This document shows positions 15,838 to 24,979 of a DNA stretch of 64,000 nt, one piece after another (the first letter of the stretch is position 1; every line of letters starts with the position of its first letter). Source of the DNA: Capnocytophaga bilenii. Its GTDB lineage: Bacteria > Bacteroidota > Bacteroidia > Flavobacteriales > Flavobacteriaceae. The notes under the pieces were generated by a model. That model worked only from the letters and a program-made list of their open reading frames with translations. It was not told the DNA's origin and ran no database searches. Position numbers and translations under genes: made by a program. The stretch spans positions 28,358-92,357 of the forward strand of contig NZ_JAGDYP010000001.1 in NCBI RefSeq assembly GCF_017565765.1, in the 5' to 3' direction.

Positions 15838-16759
15838 AACCATATCCCAACTAACAGCCGCTTTGCTCACTTGCCTTTCTTTTCTGCAATTACAAGCGCA
15901 AACACTTATTCATAAAACCGAAGTAGATGACCTACCCATCATATTTATGGGTAAAGAAGTCAATATACATATTGTGTCACCCGAACCCATCCAGTTTGTC
16001 GACCTATCTACCAACGACCTCGTAGGCGACTTGCCAGCCGAAAACATAGCAAGAATAAAAATACAACAAGAAAACCCCGATGAAGAAACTACCGAAACCG
16101 ACCAAACCAATGCAACCCCAAAAAAAGAGTTGCGTTCAGGAAACGATGTCGGTATTATTACAGTAGTAGGGCAGTCATTCATAGCTCAGTACCGCGTTAT
16201 CTATCAAGAAGAGCAGCACACTTGGCTTATATCACACTTACACATAAAGCCCGATGATATGCAACCCTTAGAATACCCCAAATATAAGTATTCTAATTAT
16301 GAACTAAAACGTTTCGCCTTAGATATTCAAGCAAAGAAAATTAAAAAACCTATACGAAATACTAACCCTAATTGGTGGCAAAGAGCATTTGGTAAAGAAG
16401 ATTTAAAATTACGTATGCAACTCAACAATGTTTATGTAATGGACGATTATATTTTTCTTGACATTAGTATTAATAACCTTACCAATCTCCCTTGCAATAT
16501 TGATGCTATTAATTTTAGTATTGAAGACAAGAAAATATACAAAGCTACCAATAACCAAAGTATCTTACTCACACCACTATTTAAGCTGAATAATCAAACC
16601 AAGATACGAAAAAGCTATCGCAACATCTTTGTATTTGAAAGATTCTCATTCCCCAATAGCAAAGTACTAATGATACGCCTCATCGAAGAACAAATATCAG
16701 GACGCGTAATTGATATGAAAGTCAATTACTCCGATGTACTCGAAGCCGATACTTTCTAA
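15827..16759 (+). CDS. traN: TraN-family conjugation protein (DUF4138, VirB9-like)
   Basis: 310 residues with a signal peptide ending in LQLQA and a mature domain starting with the typical HKTEVDDLPIIFMGKEVNIH, in which a short strand pair precedes an acidic Thr/Glu-rich linker. The C-terminal half contains ELKRFALDIQAKK and the beta-rich LQMNNVYVMDDYIFLDISI-like segment of TraN. It is the periplasmic/outer-membrane VirB9-like partner of TraM, whose gene overlaps its start by 11 bases. Confidence 0.88.
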   Translation: MNNKTISQLTAALLTCLSFLQLQAQTLIHKTEVDDLPIIFMGKEVNIHIVSPEPIQFVDLSTNDLVGDLPAENIARIKIQQENPDEETTETDQTNATPKKELRSGNDVGIITVVGQSFIAQYRVIYQEEQHTWLISHLHIKPDDMQPLEYPKYKYSNYELKRFALDIQAKKIKKPIRNTNPNWWQRAFGKEDLKLRMQLNNVYVMDDYIFLDISINNLTNLPCNIDAINFSIEDKKIYKATNNQSILLTPLFKLNNQTKIRKSYRNIFVFERFSFPNSKVLMIRLIEEQISGRVIDMKVNYSDVLEADTF

Positions 16760-16786
16760 ATTTACTAATATACTAATTTGCCTATT

Positions 16787-18787
16787 ATGAGTATGCAAGA
16801 ACAACAAAACCAGATTAAAATATACGACTTCTTCCAAAAAATGGTCTACGGAGTCGTTACATTAGACTGTCTTACGCTTTTCTTTGTCAATGCCAAAGTA
16901 CCTGTAATATCCAATATACTGCAAAGTTTCTCAAAAATGGGAGTGTTTTATCCCCCTATCAATGCCAAGCTTACTACCTTAGTACTTATTGCCTTGGTAG
17001 CCATAGGCACAAAAGCAAAGAAAAAACGAGACCTCAATCCCACCAAAGAAATATTTGTACCCATAGCTATAGGGCTAATAATGATCATTCTTTCATTAGT
17101 CTTAGCCACAGGGGCTGCCGATACTTCTTTACCTACACCTATACCCTATTTCAATACCTATCAAATAGGCTATATGATACTTTCCTATGCAGGAGCAATG
17201 ATTACCCAAAAAGGAGCCGACAGCATATCAAAACTAATGCAAACCAAAATGGATAAAGACCGCTGGAATACCGAAGAAGAAAGCTTTGATCAAAATCGCG
17301 AATTGATAGAAACCCCAACTTCTGTTAATATCCCCTACAAGTTTCGTTATAAAAAACAAACACACCAAGGCTGGATGAATATTGATCCTTTTAGAGGTAC
17401 AATGGTCATTGGTGTCCCTGGTTCGGGTAAAACCTGGGGAGTGATTAACCCAGCTATTCGCCAGTTGATAGGGAAAGGATTTTGCTTGTGTATATACGAT
17501 TTTAAGTTTCCTAGCTTAGGCGAAATAGCCTATTACCATCACCTACTAAAGAAGAAAAATGACCCTAACTACAAGCACAAGTTTCACGTGGTAAACCTCG
17601 ACCAAGTAGAATATTCCCGTCGCGTTAATCCATTCAAAAAAGAATACATAAACACCTTGGCGCAAGCACAAGAGATGGCAGAGTCTATGGTAACTGCCTT
17701 ACAAAAGGGGGGAGGTAGCGGAGGAGGTGGCTCTGAAGCATTCTTTACTCAATCAGCAGTAAACTTCCTTGCCTCTACTATCTATTATTTTGGTACCTAT
17801 GAGGACGGCAAGTACTCAGACCTCCCACATATACTATCATTTATGAATCGTAGTTACCAAGAGATATTCGATACCCTCTTTACCAATGAAGAGCTTACAT
17901 CGCTGATGTCGCCTTTTAAGTCTGCTTATGAGAATAAAGCATTCGACCAGCTTGAAGGACAAGTAGGTACTGTTAAAATATTCCTATCACGCTTAGCTAC
18001 CAAAGAGAGCTTTTGGGTATTTAGTGGTGACGAAGTGCAACTTAAAATATCTGACCGCACCGACCCTTCAATCCTTATCTTAGCATCAAATCCACGTACG
18101 CAGGATATTAACTCCGCTTTATATTCAGCCGTACTCAATAGGGTAATAAGCCAAATTAATGACAAAGGGAACCTATACAGCGGACTTATAGCTGATGAGT
18201 TCCCTACTATCTACATTCATAAAGTAGATAACCTAGTAGCTACAGCCCGAAGCAACAAAGTAGCCGTAATGCTCGGTCTACAAGAGCAACCACAGCTCCG
18301 TCAGTTCTATAAGAAAGAAGTAGCCGATACCATTTCAGCAATTATGGGGAATATCCTATCAGGAGCCGTGCGCGATAAAGGCACCCTCGATTGGCTCGAA
18401 AAGATGTTCGGTAAAATCAAACAAAAAAGCTACTCGGAGTCTATCTCCAATCAAGGTAGTAATATGACCATAAGCGAAAGAATGGATGTAATGATACCAG
18501 CAGGTAAAATAGCAGGCTTACGCACAGGAGAAATGGCAGGAATGGTAGTACAAGGCAACGACAATGCAACCGAAGAATTTAAAACATCAGCCATTTTCGG
18601 CAAAATAAACCTCGATATGAAAGCTATTAAAGAAGAAGAAGATAATTACGTGAAAATGCCTCTGTATTACTCATTCAAAGACAGTGCAGGCAACGACCGC
18701 AAAAACGAAATACTAATGGCAAACTTCCGCCGTATCAATAAGGAAGTAGAAATGATGATTAACGAAATAAAAGAAGCTGTAGCCTAA
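16787..18787 (+). CDS. Type IV coupling protein (VirD4/TraG-type, MobC-like)
   Basis: About 666 residues from the ATG at 16787 (a TTG at 16778 and ATG at 16793 are also in frame). Three to four N-terminal membrane helices (to about residue 145) anchor a cytoplasmic AAA+ ATPase with Walker A GVPGSGKTWG (near residue 205) and Walker B LIADEFPTIYIHK (near 470). A YWFxP-like TraG/TraD domain and Gly-rich loop (GGGSGGGGSEAFF) lie between. It delivers the relaxase-DNA complex to the channel; the homologous protein in CTnDOT is called MobC. Its stop overlaps the next start by one base (TAATG). Confidence 0.9.
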   Translation: MSMQEQQNQIKIYDFFQKMVYGVVTLDCLTLFFVNAKVPVISNILQSFSKMGVFYPPINAKLTTLVLIALVAIGTKAKKKRDLNPTKEIFVPIAIGLIMIILSLVLATGAADTSLPTPIPYFNTYQIGYMILSYAGAMITQKGADSISKLMQTKMDKDRWNTEEESFDQNRELIETPTSVNIPYKFRYKKQTHQGWMNIDPFRGTMVIGVPGSGKTWGVINPAIRQLIGKGFCLCIYDFKFPSLGEIAYYHHLLKKKNDPNYKHKFHVVNLDQVEYSRRVNPFKKEYINTLAQAQEMAESMVTALQKGGGSGGGGSEAFFTQSAVNFLASTIYYFGTYEDGKYSDLPHILSFMNRSYQEIFDTLFTNEELTSLMSPFKSAYENKAFDQLEGQVGTVKIFLSRLATKESFWVFSGDEVQLKISDRTDPSILILASNPRTQDINSALYSAVLNRVISQINDKGNLYSGLIADEFPTIYIHKVDNLVATARSNKVAVMLGLQEQPQLRQFYKKEVADTISAIMGNILSGAVRDKGTLDWLEKMFGKIKQKSYSESISNQGSNMTISERMDVMIPAGKIAGLRTGEMAGMVVQGNDNATEEFKTSAIFGKINLDMKAIKEEEDNYVKMPLYYSFKDSAGNDRKNEILMANFRRINKEVEMMINEIKEAVA

Positions 18788-19596
18788 TGCAACCTAAAAA
18801 CACATATACCCTTCCGCTCCTCCTATTGCTTTTTCTTTCTGCAATAAAAACTGCACACGCGCAGTTTAATACACTTACCCAAAAGGTAACCCCCGAAAAA
18901 GAGTACCAAAAATTCAGAGTAGTAGAAAACGCACCTACGGTTACCAATGCAGAAAAAAAAGGCAGTGGCGTGTGGTGGCGCAAGCTCTTTCGCAATGAGA
19001 AAGCAGCGCTTCGCCGTGAGGTAGACTCCCTAAAAAGCCTTCTTACAAAACAACAAATGCCCACCTCCACCCCCAATACCCTAAAGCAGCTGCAAGACTC
19101 TATTATACTTTCCTTAGCTAAAAAAGCTGTATTAGAAAATTATAATACGAAAGTCAAAACCGAAGAACCAAAAAGTAAAACTCAAAATCCAAAATTTACA
19201 ATGCCTATAAAGGGTCATTTACAAGTTACATCACACTTTGGCGAGCGTTTCCACCCAATTCTAAAGCAAGAGCGTATGCATAACGGCATAGACCTCAGAG
19301 CCTATTACCAACCTGTATATGCAGTTTTAGACGGAGTGATTAGCGGGGTAGGTTGGGATACCAAAGGAGGAGGTATATATATCAAAGTCAAACATCAAAA
19401 CTTTGAAACCACCTACTGCCACCTCTCCGAAGTGTATTATAGACAAGGCGAAGCAGTCAAAGCAGGCTATGCTATCGGAAAAAGCGGAAATACAGGGCTA
19501 TCCACTGCCCCACACTTGCACTTCTCTGTGAAACAGTATAACCAATACATCAACCCAGTAGCTTTCCTGAACGACCTAACAATCTTAAGTCAATAA
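18787..19596 (+). CDS. M23 metallopeptidase, conjugation-associated peptidoglycan hydrolase
   Basis: 269 residues with a signal peptide ending in TAHAQ, a charged helical spacer, and a C-terminal LytM/M23 domain from about residue 135. The zinc ligands are visible: His and Asp in MHNGIDL, and the HxH of APHLHFSVKQ. M23 endopeptidases cleave peptide cross-links; in conjugation operons they are thought to open the cell wall locally for the channel. One-base overlap with the coupling-protein stop places it last in the first transfer operon. Confidence 0.88.
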   Translation: MQPKNTYTLPLLLLLFLSAIKTAHAQFNTLTQKVTPEKEYQKFRVVENAPTVTNAEKKGSGVWWRKLFRNEKAALRREVDSLKSLLTKQQMPTSTPNTLKQLQDSIILSLAKKAVLENYNTKVKTEEPKSKTQNPKFTMPIKGHLQVTSHFGERFHPILKQERMHNGIDLRAYYQPVYAVLDGVISGVGWDTKGGGIYIKVKHQNFETTYCHLSEVYYRQGEAVKAGYAIGKSGNTGLSTAPHLHFSVKQYNQYINPVAFLNDLTILSQ

Positions 19597-19661
19597 CTAT
19601 TGAATTAACAAATTAGCAACGTTTTTACAAAATCATTAAATATTCGTTAGTAATAGCTTAG

Positions 19662-19699
19662 TCGGATAATACTCGGACACTAGTCGGAGCTATGTCGGA
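19662..19699. repeat. Four TCGGA boxes at exact 11-bp spacing
   Basis: In the 163-base gap between the M23 gene and topB, TCGGA occurs at 19662, 19673, 19684 and 19695, a constant 11-bp step, so all boxes lie on the same face of the helix. The last two units also share GCTAT after the box. Nothing else in the gap is recognisable. The arrangement looks like iterons or a cooperative regulator site controlling topB and the genes behind it. Confidence 0.8.
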
Positions 19700-19759
19700 G
19701 CTATACAACAAAAAATCAATTATCATATTAGCAATAAAAGCTAAAAAATATTACGAATA

Positions 19760-21901
19760 ATGCAAAAGACTCTAATTTTAGCCGAAAAGCCTTCTCAGCT
19801 ACGTGAATACGTAAAAGCATTGGGAGGGTTCACCCAAAAGGGTGATTATTACGAAAGCGACCGTTATATTGCCTCATCAGCACTTGGTCACCTCATTGAG
19901 CTAGCAGAAGATACCGCTTACCGCCCCGAAGGCAAGTGGGATAAATCTTATCTACCTCTTGTGCCACCGCTCAATAGCTATGTCTATGAACCCAAACGCA
20001 ACGATGAAGGCAGGCAAGCGCACCTTAAAAAGCTCGCACAGCTCTTCAATAATCCTAATATAGCAATGATATATGTAGCCACCGACTCCGACCGTGAGGG
20101 CGAACTCATATTCCGCTACATCTACCATTACTTCAACTGCAAGCTGCCCTACAAGCGCGTATGGCTATCAGCCTTAGATGACAGCGAAATACGACAAGCC
20201 TTTGCTGCACCCAAATATACACAAGGCGACCCTTTCTTAGAAAATCTTTCCGAAAGTGCCTACGCTCGTGCCATTACCGACTGGCTTATAGGGGCTAATG
20301 CTACCCAAGCAGCTACACTACAGCTTGGAGGAGGGAAACTCCTATCCATAGGGCGCGTACAAACGGCTATTTTGAAGATTGTAGCAGAACGTTATCTAAA
20401 GAATAAAAGCCACCAAAAAAGCTATACCTACAAGCTCCTTACCCACCATAGTTATAACGGAGTAGCTTATACAGCCGAGAGCCCTATTTATGAAAGCAAA
20501 GCACAAGCCGAACAACTGCTTAGTAGCCTTGCCTCTGCACATAACTTTGTATCATATCAGAAGAAAACAGAACGTAAAAACCCACCACTATTACACACCC
20601 TCGATAGCCTTACTATCGTAGCTAATAAACTCTATAAGTACACAGCTGCCGAAGTATTAGCTTCTGCTCAGCGGCTGTATGAAGGAAAACTAACCTCCTA
20701 CCCACGCACCGAAGACGCTTATATCACCGAAGAAGGCTATAACAAGCTAAAAGGCATCCTGCCTAACCTGGTCAATCAGTGCCTTAATATTACCGATTTT
20801 GTCTTTCCTACAAGCCTGCCTGCTTCTGTCAATGGAGCTAAAATAACAGGCTCTCACGATGCCTTGGTACCTACAGGACAGACTAATGGCATAGAAAATC
20901 TTAATCAGCAAGACCAACGCATATATGCCCTAATCCTGCATCGTTGTTTAGAGAGCTTTTCAGAGGCTGCTGTATATGAGAAAGGAGTGTATGAGTTCGA
21001 AAATCAAGGTACCCCTTTCAAAACATATACAAGCAACCTGGTACAAGAGGGGTGGAAGAAATACAGCCCTAAAGTAAAGGTAGCAACAGCAGACGAAGAC
21101 GATAGTGAAGAGGATACTAACTTTATACTGCAACTACCTTATAAGCAAGGTGATAAGGTAACTATTGAAAAGAAGAACTTAAAGGAGATAGAAAGCAAGC
21201 CGCCAGCCATATATACCCCTGCCTCCCTTACTGCCGACTTGTGCAACCTTAGCAAGTTCCTACAAGAACAATCTCCTGAAGTATATGCTGAATTGCAAAA
21301 AGAGTTTGACCTCAAAGGACTTGAAATAGGCACTAAAGGCACTCGACCTGGTATCATTGAAATATTAGTAAATACCCGTAAGTACATCGCTTTCGAGAAG
21401 AATAAATATATTCCTACCGAACTCGGTTTGCAGTTCTACAACGCTATCAAAAACCTCGAAGTAGTCAATGTAGCCCAAACCGCACGCCTTGAATATCAGT
21501 TAAAGCAAGTTGCTGACGGGAAGGTATCTATAACTGAGTATTACAATCGCCTTAGCGACTATGTTAAGAGCACAGTAACGCAAATTTTCTCTCTGCAATC
21601 AGCTATTACTGCCAGCACCCACAAGGGCTTAGGTACTTGTCCCCTATGTAAGAAAGGACAAATCGTAGAGTATCCTAAAAGTTATGGTTGTACCGAATTT
21701 AAGAACGGCTGCAAGTACACTATTTGGAAAGAGATAGCCCATAAGAAGCTCACCCCAAAAAATGTAGAAGACTTATTGCAGAAAGGAAAAACCTCACTCA
21801 TCAAAGGCTTTAAGAGTAAAACAGGCAGCGACTTTGAAGCTCATCTGGTACTCGATAAAGAGCTAAAAATTGTTTTTGAATTTAACAACAAAAAGAAATA
21901 A
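19760..21901 (+). CDS. topB: DNA topoisomerase III (type IA)
   Basis: 713-residue type IA topoisomerase. The N-terminal TOPRIM shows ILAEKPSQ and ATDSDREGELIFRY (acidic DxDxE triad near residue 103). The catalytic tyrosine is in LTSYPRTEDAY near residue 315. The C-terminus has a Cys-rich zinc ribbon (GTCPLCKKGQ and YGCTEFKNGCKY). TopB proteins on conjugative elements decatenate or resolve DNA during transfer. It is preceded by the 11-bp spaced TCGGA boxes and starts a second operon. Confidence 0.95.
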   Translation: MQKTLILAEKPSQLREYVKALGGFTQKGDYYESDRYIASSALGHLIELAEDTAYRPEGKWDKSYLPLVPPLNSYVYEPKRNDEGRQAHLKKLAQLFNNPNIAMIYVATDSDREGELIFRYIYHYFNCKLPYKRVWLSALDDSEIRQAFAAPKYTQGDPFLENLSESAYARAITDWLIGANATQAATLQLGGGKLLSIGRVQTAILKIVAERYLKNKSHQKSYTYKLLTHHSYNGVAYTAESPIYESKAQAEQLLSSLASAHNFVSYQKKTERKNPPLLHTLDSLTIVANKLYKYTAAEVLASAQRLYEGKLTSYPRTEDAYITEEGYNKLKGILPNLVNQCLNITDFVFPTSLPASVNGAKITGSHDALVPTGQTNGIENLNQQDQRIYALILHRCLESFSEAAVYEKGVYEFENQGTPFKTYTSNLVQEGWKKYSPKVKVATADEDDSEEDTNFILQLPYKQGDKVTIEKKNLKEIESKPPAIYTPASLTADLCNLSKFLQEQSPEVYAELQKEFDLKGLEIGTKGTRPGIIEILVNTRKYIAFEKNKYIPTELGLQFYNAIKNLEVVNVAQTARLEYQLKQVADGKVSITEYYNRLSDYVKSTVTQIFSLQSAITASTHKGLGTCPLCKKGQIVEYPKSYGCTEFKNGCKYTIWKEIAHKKLTPKNVEDLLQKGKTSLIKGFKSKTGSDFEAHLVLDKELKIVFEFNNKKK

Positions 21902-21902
21902 T

Positions 21903-22214
21903 ATGAAAAAGAGTATACAAATACAACATACTATCTTATTGATAGTTATAATATCAACGTTTATAATCGTTATAGGAGCTTCATACGTTACAAATAAACA
22001 AATGATAACAGAACTATGCAACATTGATGATTCACCACTTATTACCCCCCTCCAAACAGGTGGAGAGCTAATAAAGCTACTTAAAATTAACACAATATTT
22101 AACTTAGTAGTAGGTTTTATATTAGGAATTACAATCACACAAACAGCTATTTATTTAAAAGAAGTAGCTAAAAACAATAATAACCATAAAAATAAAGCAA
22201 AAACAATCGTATGA
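21903..22214 (+). CDS. Two-helix membrane protein of unknown function
   Basis: 103 residues from the ATG at 21903, one base after the topB stop. Two hydrophobic segments (about residues 11-31 and 62-82) enclose a short polar loop, followed by a Lys/Asn-rich tail. No family recognised. It overlaps the next gene by 4 bases (ATGA), so it is translated with it. Confidence 0.6.
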   Translation: MKKSIQIQHTILLIVIISTFIIVIGASYVTNKQMITELCNIDDSPLITPLQTGGELIKLLKINTIFNLVVGFILGITITQTAIYLKEVAKNNNNHKNKAKTIV

Positions 22215-22912
22215 ATGAAAATTTACCCACATCCGAACTAAAAGAGTACGGTATTATGAGTGATGATAATACTTTCTCTAAGAAATTGTCAGAAAAGGAT
22301 ATAGAAAACTTCCTTAAAGGACACGCTATGATTGCCGATAATGGCAAAGACCGACTTATTTTCCTCCTAACGGACAATAATACACGCCTGAATGTCAATG
22401 TCTACCAACGCGACCGCACTATAGACGAGTTGGTAAAGCAAAGTCAAAAAGAAATTGTATATAGCAATCTTACAGAACTTACTAATAGCAAAGCGTTAGA
22501 TATAGAGAAAAAAGCCTTTATATACGACCAAAAAACAAAGCAAGTTACCGAACTCGACCTGCTCAAAGATACCGAAAAAATAGCGGCTATAGTTGCAGAA
22601 AAAAAAGATATACAAGAGAGCAACCGCTTCAAAAATGAGCTGCTAAAACTCAAAGGTTATCTGCAAGACAAGATTGACAAGTTCCCTGAAATTGGCAAAG
22701 AGATTACTAATAATCTAAACATCGTTTCAAAAACCATTAGCACCGTAGACGATGCAACCCCCAACGAAAGCCAATCGCAAAAACAACAGCAATCCAAACT
22801 CCGCTTAGATGTTAATGATGATGACCTCTACCAAGATGCCAATCGTCACCGCGAAGAACAAGCCCAAGAGCAAGAACAAGAACAACAACGCCATCGAAGC
22901 TTCCGTAGGTAA
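22211..22912 (+). CDS. DUF3945-like ICE protein
   Basis: 233 residues, soluble and charged. An early segment (LSEKDIENFLKGHAMIAD followed by LTDNNTRLNVNVYQRDR) resembles the short repeats of DUF3945-type proteins that are common downstream of topB in Bacteroidetes elements. A helical centre and a Gln/Glu/Arg-rich tail follow. It overlaps the previous gene by 4 bases. The family link is tentative and the function is unknown. Confidence 0.6.
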   Translation: MNENLPTSELKEYGIMSDDNTFSKKLSEKDIENFLKGHAMIADNGKDRLIFLLTDNNTRLNVNVYQRDRTIDELVKQSQKEIVYSNLTELTNSKALDIEKKAFIYDQKTKQVTELDLLKDTEKIAAIVAEKKDIQESNRFKNELLKLKGYLQDKIDKFPEIGKEITNNLNIVSKTISTVDDATPNESQSQKQQQSKLRLDVNDDDLYQDANRHREEQAQEQEQEQQRHRSFRR

Positions 22913-22953
22913 GAGGATAACCGAAAGATTAATAACTTTTAAAACATACAACA

Positions 22954-24273
22954 ATGAGTACAACAGAACAAGAAGTAGCTACTGAAGCTACAATCGAACA
23001 GAAATTAAAGGAAATGCCTAAAGAACAGTATCCTTTAGCAAAAGCCTATGCCCTTTCTGAAGGACAAGAATTTGATAATTATAATGCCGATTGGGGAAAT
23101 AGCAAGTATGACAAGATAAAGGCATACAAGGATTTAAAACAGAACTTCTCAGAAGAGGTTATTAAAGCCGTTGAAAAAATGGTAGATGACAATACTTACA
23201 CACAAAGTAAGGATGAAAATAAAGTGTATGTAACGAATATTGCAGCTATTATTGACAAGATTGAACAGCAACGAAGTCAAAACAATGATGTAAAAGTAGG
23301 TCAAAAATTTCAATTCAAAGAAAATAATTCAGTATTAGAAATTGTTCGAATAAACAAAAATGCCCACCGAGATGGAAGTGATGAACTAACAATGAAACCA
23401 GTAGGAGTGAATGTAGGTAACCAAGAGTTCAACTGGAGCAAGTTAGCTTTAGATAGTGCTATCAAAGAGGGTAGAGTAACCAATGTTACTAATGAACAAC
23501 AACTTTCTGAAAAGCAAATTACACAGCTAAACTACCTCAAAAACCAAGTGAAATATCTCGGTTTAGGCGAAGACCCCAAGTTGCATAAAGACTTAGAAAA
23601 CGCTATACTATCACCAGTGGATAAAACTACTGTACGTGTTGAGTATAACCACCCCGACAAGCTGATGAAAGGCAATACCGCTACCTTCGACCTCAATATC
23701 GCTAAAACCGAACAAGGAGGGGTATTCCTAAACTCTTATCGAGCTAACCTCACCACCAAAAATGGTGAAGAACGTTCTCAGACTTTCAAAGTACAGAAAG
23801 AAAATAGCATCACTGCCAAAGAGGCTATCAATCTGCTCGAAGGTCGCTCAGTAAAAATAGAGCACGATATGGTCAATAAGGAAACAGGAGAACTATCACG
23901 TACCGAAAGTTTTATCAAGCTCAATTTGAAAGAACCTAAAACTGAGTATGGTAACTACAAATACGAATGGTATAACAAAGGCTATGGTGTAGATGTAGAT
24001 AATATTATGCAAAAGTCTAACTTGGTATTTGCTGATGATATTCAGCGAGAGCGTACAAAGAAACACTTAGAAAAAGGCAATATCACACAAGCTACCTTTA
24101 TGCACGAAAACCGCCAAGTGCAAGGCTTTGCTGTACTAAATCCTCAATGGAAAAATCTTAACCTTTACGACAGTTCAATGAATAGACTCACCACGCAAAA
24201 TCAGTTGATAAAACCAGAAGTAAGAGAGGATATTCAGAAAAACAACGTGCCCCAACAGAGTATTTCACGATAA
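22954..24273 (+). CDS. DUF3945-domain ICE protein
   Basis: 439 residues, soluble. The C-terminal unit (HLEKGNITQATFMHENRQ and FAVLNPQWKNLNLYDSSMN) matches the DUF3945 pattern. A central beta-rich part holds VRVEYNHPDKLMKGNTATFD. Proteins like this are a regular part of Bacteroidetes conjugative elements between topB and the large helicase/methylase gene; no activity is known. It follows the preceding gene by 41 bases. Confidence 0.7.
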   Translation: MSTTEQEVATEATIEQKLKEMPKEQYPLAKAYALSEGQEFDNYNADWGNSKYDKIKAYKDLKQNFSEEVIKAVEKMVDDNTYTQSKDENKVYVTNIAAIIDKIEQQRSQNNDVKVGQKFQFKENNSVLEIVRINKNAHRDGSDELTMKPVGVNVGNQEFNWSKLALDSAIKEGRVTNVTNEQQLSEKQITQLNYLKNQVKYLGLGEDPKLHKDLENAILSPVDKTTVRVEYNHPDKLMKGNTATFDLNIAKTEQGGVFLNSYRANLTTKNGEERSQTFKVQKENSITAKEAINLLEGRSVKIEHDMVNKETGELSRTESFIKLNLKEPKTEYGNYKYEWYNKGYGVDVDNIMQKSNLVFADDIQRERTKKHLEKGNITQATFMHENRQVQGFAVLNPQWKNLNLYDSSMNRLTTQNQLIKPEVREDIQKNNVPQQSISR

Positions 24274-24290
24274 TACCCATTTCTAACACT

Positions 24291-24968
24291 ATGAAAAAAG
24301 CCATTTTTCTCTTTTCTGCACTTGTTTTCTTTTCTTGTGGTAAAAAAGAAAAGGTAAAAGTAAAAGCCGAAAAAGGAGGTATTGATATAGTCTCTAATGT
24401 CTATTTCAATGCCTCTAAAGGCTTAAATGATGTGAAAACAGTAGTAGTATCTAAATTGAACTACAAGGGTGATACTATTGTAGAGCTTGTTCCTAATATA
24501 GATGTTTCAGATTTTATCGACCATATCTATATCATCAAAGACAGTCTTGCCTTTAGCATTAACGAAGAAAATACACAACAAATTATGTTCTCAAATTTAC
24601 CTAATATGCCCTCTATACCCGTTAATAAAAAAGAACAAGGAGCTATATTTAGGCTAAATTATATACCTCATTTTAATGAAAGATACGACATCAACGATAC
24701 TATCTTATTTAAAAAAGAATACAAAAGGTTTAGTGTAACTGATAATGAAAATCTTACAATGTATTACGTACACCCTACTGATACCATACTACCTTATTCC
24801 ATATACCCCTATGCTGGTGATATATATGGAGGAAGAGTTGAAAGAGTAGATATGTACAATCGTAAGAAAGATATATTTATATCCGTACAATTACTTATGC
24901 GTAATACGTGGGATAAAGAAGCCCAAGACATCTTTGATTTTAATAATTTCCTTGAAAAACGAAAATAA
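24291..24968 (+). CDS. ICE-borne lipoprotein
   Basis: 225 residues with a lipoprotein signal (ALVFFSCGKKEKV, lipidated Cys near residue 16). The mature part is beta-rich with no recognised domain. It lies between the DUF3945 gene and the giant helicase gene, 11 bases before the latter. Lipoproteins in such positions sometimes act in surface or entry exclusion, but nothing in the sequence shows it here. Confidence 0.65.
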   Translation: MKKAIFLFSALVFFSCGKKEKVKVKAEKGGIDIVSNVYFNASKGLNDVKTVVVSKLNYKGDTIVELVPNIDVSDFIDHIYIIKDSLAFSINEENTQQIMFSNLPNMPSIPVNKKEQGAIFRLNYIPHFNERYDINDTILFKKEYKRFSVTDNENLTMYYVHPTDTILPYSIYPYAGDIYGGRVERVDMYNRKKDIFISVQLLMRNTWDKEAQDIFDFNNFLEKRK

Positions 24969-24979
24969 ACCTTACCATT

